Source: Brevirhabdus pacifica
GTDB taxonomy: Bacteria; Pseudomonadota; Alphaproteobacteria; Rhodobacterales; Rhodobacteraceae
Direction: 5' to 3'
Assembly (NCBI RefSeq): GCF_002797755.1
Contig: NZ_PGFI01000014.1
Coordinates: forward strand, 124,001 to 188,000
DNA length: 64,000 nt
Shown: in pieces, positions 54,388-64,000 of the stretch
Position numbering within the stretch: position 1 is the stretch's first letter
Layout: each line of letters begins with the position of its first letter
Notes under the pieces: generated by a model
What the model saw: the letters and a program-made list of their open reading frames with translations, nothing else
What the model was told of the DNA's origin: nothing
The model's database searches: none
Position numbers and translations under genes: made by a program

Positions 54388-56280
54388 CTATCCTTTGGGG
54401 TAGCCCAGGGCGCCAACCGCCTCGCGGATCTCGTCAAGAATCGCCGGGTCGTCGATTGTCGCCGGCGGTTTATAGGCCTCTCCGTCGGCAATACGGCTCA
54501 TGATTCCCCGCAGGATCTTGCCCGATCGGGTCTTGGGAAGGCGGTCGACGACGCAGGCCAGCTTGAAGGCCGCGACCGGACCGATGGTGTCGCGCATCAG
54601 CTTGACGCATTCCGCCACGATCTCGTCGGCCGAGCCTGCCGCGCCCTTGTTGAGGCAGACAAACCCCATCGGAAGCTGGCCCTTCAACTCGTCCTTCACA
54701 CCCACCACGGCGCATTCGGCGACTTGGGGATGGCTGGCCAGAACCTCTTCCATCGCGCCCGTGGACAGCCGGTGCCCGGCGACGTTGATGACGTCGTCTG
54801 TGCGCGCCATGATGTAAAGATACCCGTCCTCGTCGACATAGCCGGCGTCCCCGGTCTCGTAATAGCCGGGGAAGGTCTCGAGGTAGCTTTTGCGGAAGCG
54901 GTCGCTGGCGTTCCACAGGGTCGGGAAGGTGCCCGGGGGCAGCGGCAGCTTTACCGCGATGGCGCCCAGCTCGCCGGCGGGCAGGGGGGTGCCCGCCTCG
55001 TCCAGGATCTGCACGTCATACCCCGGCATCGCCACGCTGGGAGAGCCGATCTTGACCGGCAGCGGCTCGATCCCGACGGGGTTGGCGACCATGGGAAAGC
55101 CGGTCTCCGTCTGCCACCAGTGGTCGTAGACCGGAACCCTCATCACCTTTTGGGCCCACTCGATCGTGTCGGGGTCCGCCCGCTCACCGGCGAGGTAGAG
55201 CGCCCGCAGGCAGCTGATGTCGTAGTTCTCGATCAGAGAGCCGGTGGGATCCTCGCGCTTGATGGCGCGGAAGGCGGTGGGCGCGGTGAAGAACGAGCGC
55301 ACGCAATGATCCTGGATCACCCGCCAGAAGGTGCCCGCGTCGGGCATGCCGACGGGTTTGCCCTCGAACACGACCGAGGTGTTGCCGTGGATCAGCGGCG
55401 CGTAGCAGATGTAGCTGTGGCCTACGACCCAGCCCACGTCCGAGGCGGCCCAGAAAACCTCTCCGGGGTTGACGTTGTAGACGTTCTTCATGGTCCAGTT
55501 CAGGGCGACCAGATGGCCGGCGGTCTGGCGGATGACGCCCTTGGGCGCGCCCGTCGTCCCCGAGGTGTAGAGGATGTAGACCGGGTGGTTGCCCTCGACC
55601 GGGACGCAATCGGCAAGGGGGGCACCCTCCTGGAACGCGTTCCACTCGTGGTCGCGCCCGGCGGTCAGAGTGGCCTCTTTCTCGGGGCGCTGGAGGATGA
55701 CGGTGAATTCGGGCTTGTGGGTGGCGATCTCGATGGCGCCGTCCAGCAGGGGCTTGTAGTCGACCACGCGCCCCGGCTCGACCCCGCAGGAACCTGCGAT
55801 GATGGCCCGCGGGGTGCAGTCGTCGATCCGGGTGGCAAGCTCGGCCGCGGCAAAGCCGCCGAAGACGACCGAATGGACCGCGCCGATCCGGGCACAGGCC
55901 AGCATGGCGACGATCGCCTCGGGGACCATGGGCATGTAGATGATGACCCGGTCGCCCTTCTGCACGCCCTGGCGCTGCAGGGCGCCGCCCAGGCGTGCGG
56001 TCTTTTCCTGCAACTCGGCATAGGTCATGCGCGAGACGCTGTCGGTCGCGGGGCTGTCGTGGATGAGGGCGACCTGTTCGCCGCGTCCGGCGTCGACATG
56101 GCGGTCAACGGCGTTGTGGCAGGTGTTGACCAGCGCGTCGGCGTACCACTCGTAGAAGGGCGGGTTGTCGTCGAAGAGGGCCTTTGAAGGTGGCCGGACC
56201 CAGTCGATGGCGCCGGCGGCCTCCATCCAGAACCCTTCGGGGTCGTTCTTCCAACCCTGGTAGACCTCGGCGTAACCCAT
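54388..56280 (-). CDS. prpE: Propionyl-CoA synthetase
   Basis: PrpE activates propionate (and other short acids) to the CoA ester through an acyl-adenylate. The 630-residue ANL-family enzyme shows ILYTSGTTGAPKGVIR (adenylate loop), VYDHWWQTETGFPMVANP, GYYETGDAGYVDEDGYLYIM and the acetylation-site lysine region PKTRSGKILRGIM. The DHWWQTETG and ALNWTMKNVYNV segments favour PrpE over acetyl-CoA synthetase Acs. GGGGGAG precedes the ATG. The propionyl-CoA carboxylase genes are not in the window. Confidence 0.92.
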   Translation of the reverse strand: MGYAEVYQGWKNDPEGFWMEAAGAIDWVRPPSKALFDDNPPFYEWYADALVNTCHNAVDRHVDAGRGEQVALIHDSPATDSVSRMTYAELQEKTARLGGALQRQGVQKGDRVIIYMPMVPEAIVAMLACARIGAVHSVVFGGFAAAELATRIDDCTPRAIIAGSCGVEPGRVVDYKPLLDGAIEIATHKPEFTVILQRPEKEATLTAGRDHEWNAFQEGAPLADCVPVEGNHPVYILYTSGTTGAPKGVIRQTAGHLVALNWTMKNVYNVNPGEVFWAASDVGWVVGHSYICYAPLIHGNTSVVFEGKPVGMPDAGTFWRVIQDHCVRSFFTAPTAFRAIKREDPTGSLIENYDISCLRALYLAGERADPDTIEWAQKVMRVPVYDHWWQTETGFPMVANPVGIEPLPVKIGSPSVAMPGYDVQILDEAGTPLPAGELGAIAVKLPLPPGTFPTLWNASDRFRKSYLETFPGYYETGDAGYVDEDGYLYIMARTDDVINVAGHRLSTGAMEEVLASHPQVAECAVVGVKDELKGQLPMGFVCLNKGAAGSADEIVAECVKLMRDTIGPVAAFKLACVVDRLPKTRSGKILRGIMSRIADGEAYKPPATIDDPAILDEIREAVGALGYPKG

Positions 56281-56423
56281 GCAAGAACTCCCCCCTTCAG
56301 CATCATCCGCGACCGTTTGTTACGCGGGCGGGGGCGGGGGTGCAAGATCGTTCGGCAAACTGCCCACGGGCCGGTGTTTTCGGGGCGTGTGCCTTGGAGC
56401 GGCGCGCACCCGAAGGGGCCCGA

Positions 56424-56458
56424 ATGCAAAGGGGGCGGCGCGTTTCCGCACCGCCCCC
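56424..56458 (-). terminator. Intrinsic terminator of maeB
   Basis: On the minus strand GGGGGCGG (56458-56451) pairs with CCGCCCCC (56438-56431) across a GAAA-containing loop and is followed by TTTGCATT. It lies 24 nt past the maeB stop. Confidence 0.75.
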
Positions 56459-56481
56459 GGGGAACGCTCGAGGCGTGCCAG

Positions 56482-58761
56482 TTAGCCGTAATGGGCGACC
56501 GGGGTTCCAGCGATGGCGGACATGTTCAAAAGCCCGCGCGCCGTGATCGACGAGGTCACGATATGCGCCCGGTTGCCCATGCCCATCAGGATCGGACCGA
56601 CCTCCAGCCCGTTGCCCTTGACCTTGAGGATGTTGCGCACTCCCGAGGCCGCATCGGAATTGGCGAAGATCAGCGCGTTGGCGGCACCCCGGTAGCGGCT
56701 GTTGGGGTAGATGCGGTCGCGCAGCTCCTCGTCGAGGGCGGCGTCGATGTTCATCTCGCCCTCGTAAAGAAAATCGCGGGGCTCGGAATCCAGGATCGCC
56801 ATTGCCGCGCGCATCCGCCGGCCGGTGTCGCAATCCAGGTTGCCGAACTGCGAGTGCGAGCACAGCGCGATCTTCGGCGTCAGGCCGAAGCGGCGGGCGT
56901 GGCGGGCGGCGCCGATACAGGTCTCGGCGATCTGCTCGGGGGTAGGTTCGGCGTGGATGTGGGTGTCGGCCACGAACAGCGGTCCGTCTTCCAGGATCAT
57001 CAGGCTGAGTGCGCCGACGGGCTTGAGCTGTGGCGTGCCCAGGACCTGCTGGACGTATTTCAGGTGCCACAGGTACTGGCCGAAGGTACCGCAGATCAGG
57101 CTGTCAGCGTCGCCCCGGTGCACCATGACCGCGCCGATGGCGGTGGTGTTGGTGCGCATGATCGCCTTGGCGAGGTCGGGGGTGACGCCGCGCCGCTCCA
57201 TCAGGCCGTGATAGGTGGTCCAGTATTCGCGGTACCGCTTGTCCTTCTGGGGGTTCACCACGTTGAAATCGTCGCGCAGATGCAGGTTCAGGCCGGCACG
57301 TTCGCAGCGGGCGGCGATGACCTCGGGGCGGCCGATCAGGATCGGGGTGTCCGTCGTCTCCTCGATCATGGCCTGGGCGGCGCGCAGCACACGCTCGTCC
57401 TCGCCCTCGGCGAAGACGATGTGGCGCGAGGCGGTGGCGGCAGCCTCGAAGACCGGGCGCATCAGCATGGCCGACTTGAAGACCGAGCCGTCAAGCCGCG
57501 CCTTGTAGGCGGCCAGATCCTCGATCGGCTTGGTCGCGACGCCCGTCTCCATCGCGGCGCGGGCCACGGCCGAGGCCACGACACCCGTCAGGCGCGGATC
57601 GAAGGCCTTGGGGATCAGGTAGTCGGGGCCGAAGGTCATCGGCTCACCGCGATAGGCCTCGGCGGCCTCGGCCGAGGAGGTGGCGCGCGCCAAGTCCGCG
57701 ATCGCCTCGATACAGGCCAGTTTCATCGCGTCGTTGATCTCGGTCGCGCCCACGTCCAGCGCGCCGCGGAAGATGAACGGGAAACACAGGACGTTGTTGA
57801 CCTGGTTGGGATAGTCCGAACGGCCGGTCGCGATGATCGCGTCGGGGGCCACGGCGCGGGCCTCGTCGGGCATGATCTCGGGTTCGGGGTTGGCAAGCGC
57901 CAGGATGATCGGCTGCCGTGCCATGCGCGCGACCATATCGGGCTTGAGCACGCCGCCGCCCGACAGCCCCAGGAACAGGTCGCAGCCGTCGATCACGTCG
58001 TCCAGGTTGCGCAGGTCGGACTTCTGGGCGAAGGCGGCCTTCTGGTCGGTCATCTCCTCGGTGCGGCCCTCGTGGACCAAGCCCGCGATGTCGCACAGCC
58101 AGATATTCTCGCGCCGCGCGCCCAGCTTCATCAGCATGTCCAGACAGGCGATGCCCGCAGCCCCGCCGCCGGTCGAGACGATCTTGATTTCGCCGATGTC
58201 CTTGCCGGCCACGCGCAGGGCGTTGACCGCCGCCGCGCCGACCACGATCGCGGTGCCGTGCTGGTCGTCGTGGAAGACGGGAATGCCCATCCGCTCGCGG
58301 CAGATCTTCTCGACGATGAAACAGTCGGGGGCCTTGATATCCTCAAGGTTGATGGCGCCGAAGGTCGGCTCCAGCGAGCAGACGATCTCGGCCAGCTTGA
58401 CCGGATCGCTTTCGTTCACCTCGATGTCGAAACAGTCGATGTCGGCGAATTTCTTGAAGAGGACCGCCTTGCCTTCCATCACCGGCTTGGAGGCCAGCGC
58501 GCCAATGTTGCCCAGCCCCAGCACCGCCGAGCCGTTGGAGACCACGCCCACCAGGTTGCCCTTGGCAGTGAAGCGGCGGGCGTCTGCAGGCTCGGACTTG
58601 ATGGCAAGGCAGGCCTCGGCAACGCCGGGCGAATAGGCGCGCGACAGGTCACGACCGTTGGCCAGCGGTTTCGAGGCGCGGATCTCCAGCTTTCCGGGCT
58701 TGGGAAACTCGTGATAGTCCAGTGCGGCCTGTTTCAGGCTTTCCTTGCGGCTGTCGCTCAC
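56482..58761 (-). CDS. maeB: NADP-dependent malic enzyme with C-terminal phosphotransacetylase-like domain
   Basis: MaeB decarboxylates malate to pyruvate with NADP. The 759-residue protein has the malic domain ([53 protein letters not shown]), the nucleotide loop [16 protein letters not shown] and a C-terminal PTA-like domain of about 320 residues ([17 protein letters not shown]) that is regulatory in this family. GTG at 58761 is chosen because GGGAGAG lies 7 nt upstream; ATG at 58782 lacks a site. A near-perfect operator-like palindrome lies 36 bp upstream. Confidence 0.95.
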   Translation of the reverse strand: MSDSRKESLKQAALDYHEFPKPGKLEIRASKPLANGRDLSRAYSPGVAEACLAIKSEPADARRFTAKGNLVGVVSNGSAVLGLGNIGALASKPVMEGKAVLFKKFADIDCFDIEVNESDPVKLAEIVCSLEPTFGAINLEDIKAPDCFIVEKICRERMGIPVFHDDQHGTAIVVGAAAVNALRVAGKDIGEIKIVSTGGGAAGIACLDMLMKLGARRENIWLCDIAGLVHEGRTEEMTDQKAAFAQKSDLRNLDDVIDGCDLFLGLSGGGVLKPDMVARMARQPIILALANPEPEIMPDEARAVAPDAIIATGRSDYPNQVNNVLCFPFIFRGALDVGATEINDAMKLACIEAIADLARATSSAEAAEAYRGEPMTFGPDYLIPKAFDPRLTGVVASAVARAAMETGVATKPIEDLAAYKARLDGSVFKSAMLMRPVFEAAATASRHIVFAEGEDERVLRAAQAMIEETTDTPILIGRPEVIAARCERAGLNLHLRDDFNVVNPQKDKRYREYWTTYHGLMERRGVTPDLAKAIMRTNTTAIGAVMVHRGDADSLICGTFGQYLWHLKYVQQVLGTPQLKPVGALSLMILEDGPLFVADTHIHAEPTPEQIAETCIGAARHARRFGLTPKIALCSHSQFGNLDCDTGRRMRAAMAILDSEPRDFLYEGEMNIDAALDEELRDRIYPNSRYRGAANALIFANSDAASGVRNILKVKGNGLEVGPILMGMGNRAHIVTSSITARGLLNMSAIAGTPVAHYG

Positions 58762-58796
58762 GGCTCGTCTCTCCCTCGGCATGGCAATGTGCAATA

Positions 58797-58814
58797 TGGT
58801 TTAATGTTAAACCA
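58797..58814. promoter_or_regulatory. Operator-like palindrome upstream of maeB
   Basis: TGGTTTAA-TG-TTAAACCA is a perfect 8-bp inverted repeat in an AT-rich patch 36-53 bp before the maeB GTG. The TGGT...ACCA outline is typical of GntR-type and related metabolic repressor sites. The position overlaps where a maeB promoter would be. Confidence 0.55.
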
Positions 58815-58893
58815 ATTGGCATGGCATATCATCCCGGCGCTTCCCGTCAAAGAGTCCGCGCAGGAAAATTTTGCCGCAGGGGGGAGGAGGGTT

Positions 58894-59109
58894 CTAGTCC
58901 TTGCGCGAGATTTCGCGCAGTTCCTCCAGCCGCGCGTCGGCCTGGCGGCGCGTCAGCGTGGTGTTCATCGGCTGGCCCGTCTCCTCGCACAAGGCGCGCA
59001 TCATGTCCTTCTGCTGCGGGGTCATGGCCTCGTCCATGGTGGCATCATCGCCGGGCACGGCGGATCCGGCGACGGGGGCGGTGGCAATCACGTTGGGGTC
59101 CTGGGGCAT
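58894..59109 (-). CDS. DUF3072 small protein
   Basis: A 71-residue soluble protein, MPQDPNVIATAPVAGSAVPG at the start and MTPQQKDMMRALCEETGQPM with TLTRRQADARLEEL at the end, the DUF3072 core. Its function is not known. AAAGGAG lies 7 nt upstream of ATG at 59109, deciding the start against a longer frame. It lies between maeB and the divergent nucleoside operon. Confidence 0.82.
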   Translation of the reverse strand: MPQDPNVIATAPVAGSAVPGDDATMDEAMTPQQKDMMRALCEETGQPMNTTLTRRQADARLEELREISRKD

Positions 59110-59231
59110 CGGCTTTCTCCTTTCGGGGAAGAACCGCCAACGGGGCCGCAGGGTTCCGATCCGCCCTTGCGCTTGCCACCCGCGCACAGCACGATTGAGC
59201 GCAACAGTCACGCCCACGCCCGGAGGATGCG

Positions 59232-59624
59232 ATGTCCCTTCTCGATGCCGCGATAAAGGTCCGCGAAAACGCCCATGCGCCCTACTCCGGCTTTCGCGTG
59301 GGGGCCGCCCTGCGCGGATCCGACGGGCGGATCTACGTCGGCTGCAACGTCGAGAACGTGGCCTACCCCGAAGGGACCTGTGCCGAGGCCGGGGCCATTG
59401 CGGCCATGGTCGCCGCGGGCGTCACCCGCCTCGAGGAGGTCGTGGTCGTGGCCGGGGGTGCCGCACCCGTCGCTCCCTGTGGCGGCTGTCGCCAGAAACT
59501 GCGCGAGTTCGGCGGACCGGACGTGACCGTCACCATGCGCAACCTGGACGGGGCCGAGGTTCGCCAGACCCTGGCCGAGCTGTTGCCCGGGGCCTTCGAC
59601 GCCGCCCAGATGGCGGAAGGCTGA
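59232..59624 (+). CDS. cdd: Cytidine deaminase
   Basis: Converts cytidine and deoxycytidine to the uridine forms. The 130-residue tetrameric-type enzyme has the zinc motif TCAEAGAIAAMV (cysteine ligand and catalytic glutamate) and PCGGCRQKLREF (two cysteine ligands), plus GCNVENVAYPEGT. GGAGG precedes the ATG by 6 nt. It heads the five-gene salvage operon; deoA begins 6 nt after its stop. Confidence 0.96.
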   Translation: MSLLDAAIKVRENAHAPYSGFRVGAALRGSDGRIYVGCNVENVAYPEGTCAEAGAIAAMVAAGVTRLEEVVVVAGGAAPVAPCGGCRQKLREFGGPDVTVTMRNLDGAEVRQTLAELLPGAFDAAQMAEG

Positions 59625-59629
59625 GGCGC

Positions 59630-60961
59630 GTGGACGCCCGCCGGATCCTTGCCCGCCTGCGCGAAGGGCGCGAGATGAAGCCCGAGGAAGCCGCCTGGAT
59701 CGCCGGCGCCCTTGTGGCCGACGGCCCCGATCGGCTGAGCGATGCGCAGGCCGGCGCTTTCGCGATGGCGGCCTGCATCCACGGGCTGGGCGTGCCGGCG
59801 CGGGTGGCGCTGACCACCGCCATGCGCGGTACCGGCAAGGTTCTGGCGTGGGACCTGCCGGGCCCCGTCCTCGACAAGCATTCGACCGGCGGGCTGGGCG
59901 ATTGCACCTCGCTGGTGCTGGCACCGGCGCTGGCGGCCTGCGGGGCCTTCGTGCCGATGATCTCGGGCCGGGGGCTGGGCCATACGGGCGGCACGCTCGA
60001 CAAGCTCGAGGCGATCCCGGGTCTCAACTGCGATCTGGATGCCGACAGCCTGGCGGGGCTGGTGCGCGGCGCGGGCTGCGCCATCGCCTCGGCCGGGCCG
60101 GACATCGCCCCCGCCGACCGGCGGCTCTACGCGGTGCGGGATCTGACCTCCACGGTCGAAAGCGTCGACCTGATCACCGCCTCGATCCTGTCCAAGAAAC
60201 TGGCGGGCGGGGCCGAGACGCTGATCCTCGACGTCAAGACCGGCACGGGCGCGTTCCTTCAGGACATGGAGGCCGCGCGAACGCTGGCCCGCGCCCTGGT
60301 CGAGACGGCGCGCGGTGCGGGATTGAACGCGGGCGCGCTGCTGACCGACATGAACCAGCCGCTGGCCACCAGCCTCGGCAACGCGCTCGAGGTGATGGCG
60401 GCGGTGGAATGCCTGACGGGCAGCGCCGAGCATCCGCGCCTGCGCGAGTTGACGATCGCGCTGGGGGCCGAGCTTCTGGTAATGGCAGGTTTGGCCGATG
60501 CGCCGACCACGGGTGCGGGGATGATCGCCGGGGCGCTGGACAGCGGCCAGGCCGCCCTGCATTTCGCGCGGATGGTGCGGGGCATGGGCGGGCCGGCGGA
60601 TTTCGTCGAGCGCTGGCGCGACCGGCTTCCCGGCGCGCCCGTGATCGTCGAGGTGGCGGCGACCCCCGGCGGCGACGGCGCCGCGGTCCATGTCCAGGCC
60701 ATCGACGGCCGGGCGCTGGGCATGGCGGTGATCGACCTGGGCGGCGGCCGCCGCCACGAGGACGCGGCCATCGATCCCACGGTCGGCCTTTCGTCACTGG
60801 TGTCGTTAGGCGAGGCCGTGGCGCCGGGCCAGCCATTGGCGCGGGTCCATGCCGCCGACGCGGCCAGCGCCGCGCGGGCGGCCGAGCAGGTGCGGGCGGC
60901 GATCGCCCTCGGCCCGGCCCCCACGGGCCCGGGGCCGCTGGTCATGGAAAGGATCGGCTGA
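59630..60961 (+). CDS. deoA: Thymidine phosphorylase
   Basis: Splits thymidine or deoxyuridine into base and deoxyribose 1-phosphate. The 443-residue protein shows DKHSTGGLGDCTSLVLAPAL, SGRGLGHTGGTLDKLEAIPG, SILSKKLAGGAETLILDVKT and GTGAFLQDMEAA, family hallmarks. The start is GTG at 59630, supported by GGAAGG 9 nt upstream, giving normal length. Its stop overlaps the deoB start as TGATG. Confidence 0.95.
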   Translation: MDARRILARLREGREMKPEEAAWIAGALVADGPDRLSDAQAGAFAMAACIHGLGVPARVALTTAMRGTGKVLAWDLPGPVLDKHSTGGLGDCTSLVLAPALAACGAFVPMISGRGLGHTGGTLDKLEAIPGLNCDLDADSLAGLVRGAGCAIASAGPDIAPADRRLYAVRDLTSTVESVDLITASILSKKLAGGAETLILDVKTGTGAFLQDMEAARTLARALVETARGAGLNAGALLTDMNQPLATSLGNALEVMAAVECLTGSAEHPRLRELTIALGAELLVMAGLADAPTTGAGMIAGALDSGQAALHFARMVRGMGGPADFVERWRDRLPGAPVIVEVAATPGGDGAAVHVQAIDGRALGMAVIDLGGGRRHEDAAIDPTVGLSSLVSLGEAVAPGQPLARVHAADAASAARAAEQVRAAIALGPAPTGPGPLVMERIG

Positions 60962-62163
60962 TGGCGCGCGCCTTCCTCATCGTGATGGATTCGGTCGGCT
61001 GCGGCGGGGCGCCCGACGCGGGCGATTTTGGTGATGCCGGCGCCGATACCCTGGGCCATATCGCCCAGGCCTGCGCCGAGGGCCGCGCCGAGCAGGGGCG
61101 AAGCGGCCCGCTGCATATGCCCAACCTCGACGCGCTGGGGCTGGGGGAGGCGGTGCGCCTGTCCTCGGGCGCGGCGATGCCGGGTTTCGATGCAACCCCC
61201 TCGGGCCTTTGGGGCGCGGCGCAGGAGGTCTCGCGCGGCAAGGACACCCCGTCGGGTCACTGGGAGCTGGCCGGCGTGCCGGTGCCCTGGGACTGGCATT
61301 ATTTCCCCGACACCCATCCCGCCTTCCCGCCCGAGCTGTCGCGACAGATCGCGTCGCGGGCCGGAACCGACGGTATTCTAGGCGACGCCCACGCCTCTGG
61401 CACCACGGTGATCGAGGAGCTGGGCGCCGAGCATCTGCGCACGGGCCGGCCCATCTGTTACACGTCCGTCGACAGCGTGCTGCAGATCGCGGCCCACGAA
61501 GACGCCTTCGGGCTGGAGCGGCTGCACGACCTCTGCCGGCAGTTGGCCCCGCTGGCCCACGAGATGCGGGTCGGTCGGGTGATCGCGCGGCCCTTTACCG
61601 GCACCGGCACCACCGAAGATCCGTTCCGGCGCACCGCCAACCGCCGGGATTTCGCCATGGCCACCCCGTCGCCCACCCTTCTGGACTGGGCGCGCGACGA
61701 GGGGCGCGAGACGGTCGGGATCGGCAAGATCGGCGACATCTTCTCGGGGCGGGGGATCGACCGCACGCTGAAGGGGGCCGATGACGCGGCCCTTTTCGAT
61801 CACCTGGTGGCGCGGGTCGCCGATGCGCCCGATGGCTCGCTCACCTTCGCCAACCTGGTCGAGTTCGACACGCTTTACGGTCATCGGCGTGATGTCTCGG
61901 GCTATGCCGGGGCTCTGGAATGGCTGGACAGCCGGGTGCCCGAGCTTCTGGCGCGGAGGCGGCCGGGCGATTTGATCCTGTTCACCGCCGATCACGGCAA
62001 CGATCCGACCTGGCGCGGCACGGATCACACCCGTGAACGGGTTCCGGTGGTTGCATCGGCCGACCGGAGCGGGCAGATCGGCCTGCACGGCTTCGTCGAT
62101 GTGGCCGCGACGGTGGCGGCCCATCTGGGTCTGTCGCAAACCGGACCCGGAAAGGCATTCTGA
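60961..62163 (+). CDS. deoB: Phosphopentomutase
   Basis: Converts (deoxy)ribose 1-phosphate to the 5-phosphate, linking nucleosides to central carbon. The 400-residue alkaline-phosphatase-superfamily enzyme has metal-site motifs MDSVGCGGAPDAGDFGDAGA, DTPSGHWELAG, NLVEFDTLYGHRRD and ADHGNDPTWRGTDHTRE. Its stop overlaps the add start as TGATG. Confidence 0.97.
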   Translation: MARAFLIVMDSVGCGGAPDAGDFGDAGADTLGHIAQACAEGRAEQGRSGPLHMPNLDALGLGEAVRLSSGAAMPGFDATPSGLWGAAQEVSRGKDTPSGHWELAGVPVPWDWHYFPDTHPAFPPELSRQIASRAGTDGILGDAHASGTTVIEELGAEHLRTGRPICYTSVDSVLQIAAHEDAFGLERLHDLCRQLAPLAHEMRVGRVIARPFTGTGTTEDPFRRTANRRDFAMATPSPTLLDWARDEGRETVGIGKIGDIFSGRGIDRTLKGADDAALFDHLVARVADAPDGSLTFANLVEFDTLYGHRRDVSGYAGALEWLDSRVPELLARRRPGDLILFTADHGNDPTWRGTDHTRERVPVVASADRSGQIGLHGFVDVAATVAAHLGLSQTGPGKAF

Positions 62164-63152
62164 TGAGCATCCGTTCCCTGCCCAAGGCCGAGCTTCACCT
62201 GCACCTCGAAGGTGCGGCGCCGCCGGCCTTCATCGCGGGCCTCGCCCGCGAGAAGAACATCGACATCGGGGGCATCTTCGACGCGCAGGGGCGCTATGCC
62301 TACCGCAACTTCGTCGATTTCCTGCGCGTCTACGAGGCCGCCTGCACGACCCTGACCAGCCCGCGCGACTTCTACCGCCTGACCCGCGCCGTGCTGGAGG
62401 AAAGCGCGGCCCATGGTGTGATCTACTCGGAATGTTTCCTGTCGCCCGACTTCTGCGGTGGCGGCGACCTGGCGGCATGGCGCGAATACCTGGCCGCGAT
62501 CCGCGAGGCCGCCGAGGAGGCCCGCGCCAACGACGGCATCGTGCTGCGCGGTGTCGTCACCTGCATCCGCCATTTCGGACCCGAACAGTCCCGCCGCATC
62601 GCCCATTGCGCTGCCGAGACCGCGGGCGACTGGCTGACCGGCTTCGGCATGGGCGGCGACGAGGGGCAGTACAGCGCGTCCGATTTCACCTGGGCCTTCG
62701 ACGCGGCCCGCGAGGCCGGGCTGCGCCTGACCTCGCACGCGGGCGAATGGGGCGGGCCCGAAAGCGTCCGCGAGACGCTGGACCACCTGCGGGTGGAGCG
62801 GGTCGGCCACGGCGTGCGCGCCCACGAGGACCCGGACCTGCTGCACCGCATCGCCGACGAGGGGGTCATGCTAGAGGTCTGTCCCGGCTCGAACGTGGCG
62901 CTGGGGCTGTATCCCGACCTGGCCCATCACCCCATCGACCGGCTGCGCGAGGCCGGGGTCGCGGTATCGGTCTCAACCGATGATCCGCCCTTCTTCCACA
63001 CCGACATGACCGCCGAGTACGAGGGGCTGTGCCGCCACCGGGGATGGAGTGAGGATGACATCGCCGCCACCACCCGCGCAGCGCTCGACGCGGCGTTCTG
63101 CCCCGACGACATCCGCCAGAGCCTGATCCGCAAGCTGGAGCCCGAGACATGA
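62163..63152 (+). CDS. add: Adenosine deaminase
   Basis: Deaminates adenosine and deoxyadenosine to inosine forms. The 329-residue TIM-barrel enzyme has the zinc histidines in [13 protein letters not shown], the SHAGEW segment, [10 protein letters not shown] and the acidic pair in [15 protein letters not shown]. It belongs to the short bacterial Add group. Related adenine deaminases share these motifs, but the nucleoside operon favours adenosine. The stop overlaps upp as ATGA. Confidence 0.92.
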   Translation: MSIRSLPKAELHLHLEGAAPPAFIAGLAREKNIDIGGIFDAQGRYAYRNFVDFLRVYEAACTTLTSPRDFYRLTRAVLEESAAHGVIYSECFLSPDFCGGGDLAAWREYLAAIREAAEEARANDGIVLRGVVTCIRHFGPEQSRRIAHCAAETAGDWLTGFGMGGDEGQYSASDFTWAFDAAREAGLRLTSHAGEWGGPESVRETLDHLRVERVGHGVRAHEDPDLLHRIADEGVMLEVCPGSNVALGLYPDLAHHPIDRLREAGVAVSVSTDDPPFFHTDMTAEYEGLCRHRGWSEDDIAATTRAALDAAFCPDDIRQSLIRKLEPET

Positions 63153-63847
63153 GTGACACGCCCCCCAAGCCGACCAACGAAAAAGCCGCGCGCCCCTCGC
63201 AAAGCGGGCACCCGGACCATCCCAACCTGACCATCGCCGACCACCCGCTGGTGCAGCACAAGCTGACCCTGATGCGCGAGGTCGGCACGCCGACGGCCGT
63301 GTTCCGCCAGCTTCTGCGCGAGATCTCCCAGCTTCTGGCCTATGAGGTGACGCGCGATCTTGCGATGACCACGCGTCCCATCCAGACCCCGGTGTCGCCC
63401 ATGGAGGCGCCGGTCCTTGACGGGCGCAAGCTGGCGCTGGTGTCGATCCTGCGGGCGGGCAACGGCCTTCTGGACGGCATGCTCGAGCTGATCCCGTCGG
63501 CGCGGGTCGGCTTTGTCGGGCTTTACCGGGATGAGGCGACGCTGCTGCCGGTACAGTATTACTTCAAGGTTCCGGCCGACATCTCCGACCGGCTGGTGAT
63601 CGTCGTCGACCCGATGCTGGCGACGGGCAATTCCTCGGCCGCGGCGATCGACATGCTCAAGCAGGCGGGCGCGACCCAGATCCGCTTTCTCTGTCTCGTA
63701 GCCGCCCCCGAGGGGGTCGCGAAAATGGCGGAAATCCACCCTGACGTTCCGGTGATTACGGCCTCTCTCGATAGCCATCTCAACGAACAGGGCTATATTG
63801 TTCCGGGACTAGGGGATGCGGGCGATCGGATGTTTGGCACAAAATAA
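63149..63847 (+). CDS. upp: Uracil phosphoribosyltransferase
   Basis: Makes UMP from uracil and PRPP, completing salvage of bases released by DeoA. The 232-residue protein has [40 protein letters not shown], the PRPP loop [18 protein letters not shown] and [16 protein letters not shown] at the C-terminus. A 22-residue N-terminal extension precedes the usual start. It ends the cdd-deoA-deoB-add-upp operon; no clear terminator follows within 70 bp. Confidence 0.97.
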   Translation: MSDTPPKPTNEKAARPSQSGHPDHPNLTIADHPLVQHKLTLMREVGTPTAVFRQLLREISQLLAYEVTRDLAMTTRPIQTPVSPMEAPVLDGRKLALVSILRAGNGLLDGMLELIPSARVGFVGLYRDEATLLPVQYYFKVPADISDRLVIVVDPMLATGNSSAAAIDMLKQAGATQIRFLCLVAAPEGVAKMAEIHPDVPVITASLDSHLNEQGYIVPGLGDAGDRMFGTK

Positions 63848-63915
63848 GCCAAGTTTTTAGTTTACTCCGCGCCAACAATCCCGCATGATTCGCACCATCT
63901 GACGGGGGTCGAGCA

Positions 63916-64000
63916 ATGAGAAATTACCGTGTGGCCGCCATGGTCGCCGCGCTGGCACTGGCCGGCATGACCGCAGGGGCCGCCACGGCGCAGGCCCAGA
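63916..64000 (+). CDS. Secreted protein, N-terminal signal only (partial)
   Basis: Only 28 codons are in the window: MRNYRVAAMVAALALAGMTA then GAATAQAQ, a clear Sec signal peptide with an alanine-x-alanine cleavage site. The gene continues past the right edge. The mature protein is not visible, so its function cannot be named. Confidence 0.7.
   Translation, partial: MRNYRVAAMVAALALAGMTAGAATAQAQ

Noticed and set aside
56317-59256. 979-codon plus-strand open frame opposite maeB
   Set aside because: Same reason: maeB is complete on the minus strand, and the frame has no domain or ribosome site.

Overview
The window looks like ordinary chromosome from an alphaproteobacterium of the Rhodobacteraceae/Roseobacter type. 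This placement is an inference from four things: very GC-rich coding DNA, many genes joined by ATGA or TGATG overlaps, a set of family-typical proteins (NADH-dehydrogenase-like/SelD fusion, RpoH of the FFN-box type, a membrane-anchored MoeB, Tat-exported PhoX, DctP/Q/M TRAP transporter), and the glnD-murJ and rsmI/lpoA-like/yraN neighbourhoods. I found no rRNA, tRNA, CRISPR array, insertion sequence or prophage.

Layout. 1-4.7 kb: end of a class IV aminotransferase gene coupled to pabB (folate), a PhoX phosphatase, and a Tat-exported L,D-transpeptidase. 4.7-12.2 kb: trpS, a rhomboid-fold protein without its catalytic residues, murJ, glnD and a lipoprotein PBP activator. 12.2-17.6 kb: rsmI, yraN, gshB, a ComM-like ATPase and the tRNA 2-selenouridine synthase mnmH, whose stop codon overlaps that of a convergent FAD-oxidoreductase/SelD fusion (17.6-19.8). 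19.9-27 kb: M3 peptidase, coaBC-dut-moeB operon, rpoH-chaN operon. 26.9-28.1 kb: cobU plus a histidine phosphatase. 28.1-32.5 kb: an AttEFGH-like ABC exporter with a lipocalin-like partner.

32.6-40 kb is a catabolic block: FAD-linked 2-hydroxyacid dehydrogenase, TRAP transporter dctPQM, amidase, a two-helix small membrane protein and an NAD(P)-dependent 2-hydroxyacid dehydrogenase. Together they suggest uptake and interconversion of short 2-oxo/2-hydroxy acids or their amides. 40.2-42.2 kb is a multicopper oxidase-cytochrome c pair. 42.3-44.1 kb holds a small secreted protein and a two-gene unit of a DUF1989 protein and a YqcI/YcgG (GntA-like) protein. lepA follows.

46.2-47.3 kb is a sharply AT-rich islet holding a MerR-HTH/DUF433 protein and a DUF5615 PIN-like protein, most likely an acquired toxin-antitoxin module. 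47.4-50.8 kb: entericidin-like lipoprotein, alpha/beta hydrolase, glyA and nadK. 50.9-54.2 kb: a two-component phosphorelay made of a soluble hybrid kinase (HisKA-HATPase-REC-HPt) and an NtrC-family regulator whose AAA+ domain has lost Walker A lysine, Walker B acids and the GAFTGA loop. I consider this the most unusual system in the window. 54.4-58.8 kb: prpE and maeB. 59.2-63.8 kb: a tight nucleoside salvage operon cdd-deoA-deoB-add-upp. The window ends in the signal peptide of a secreted protein.
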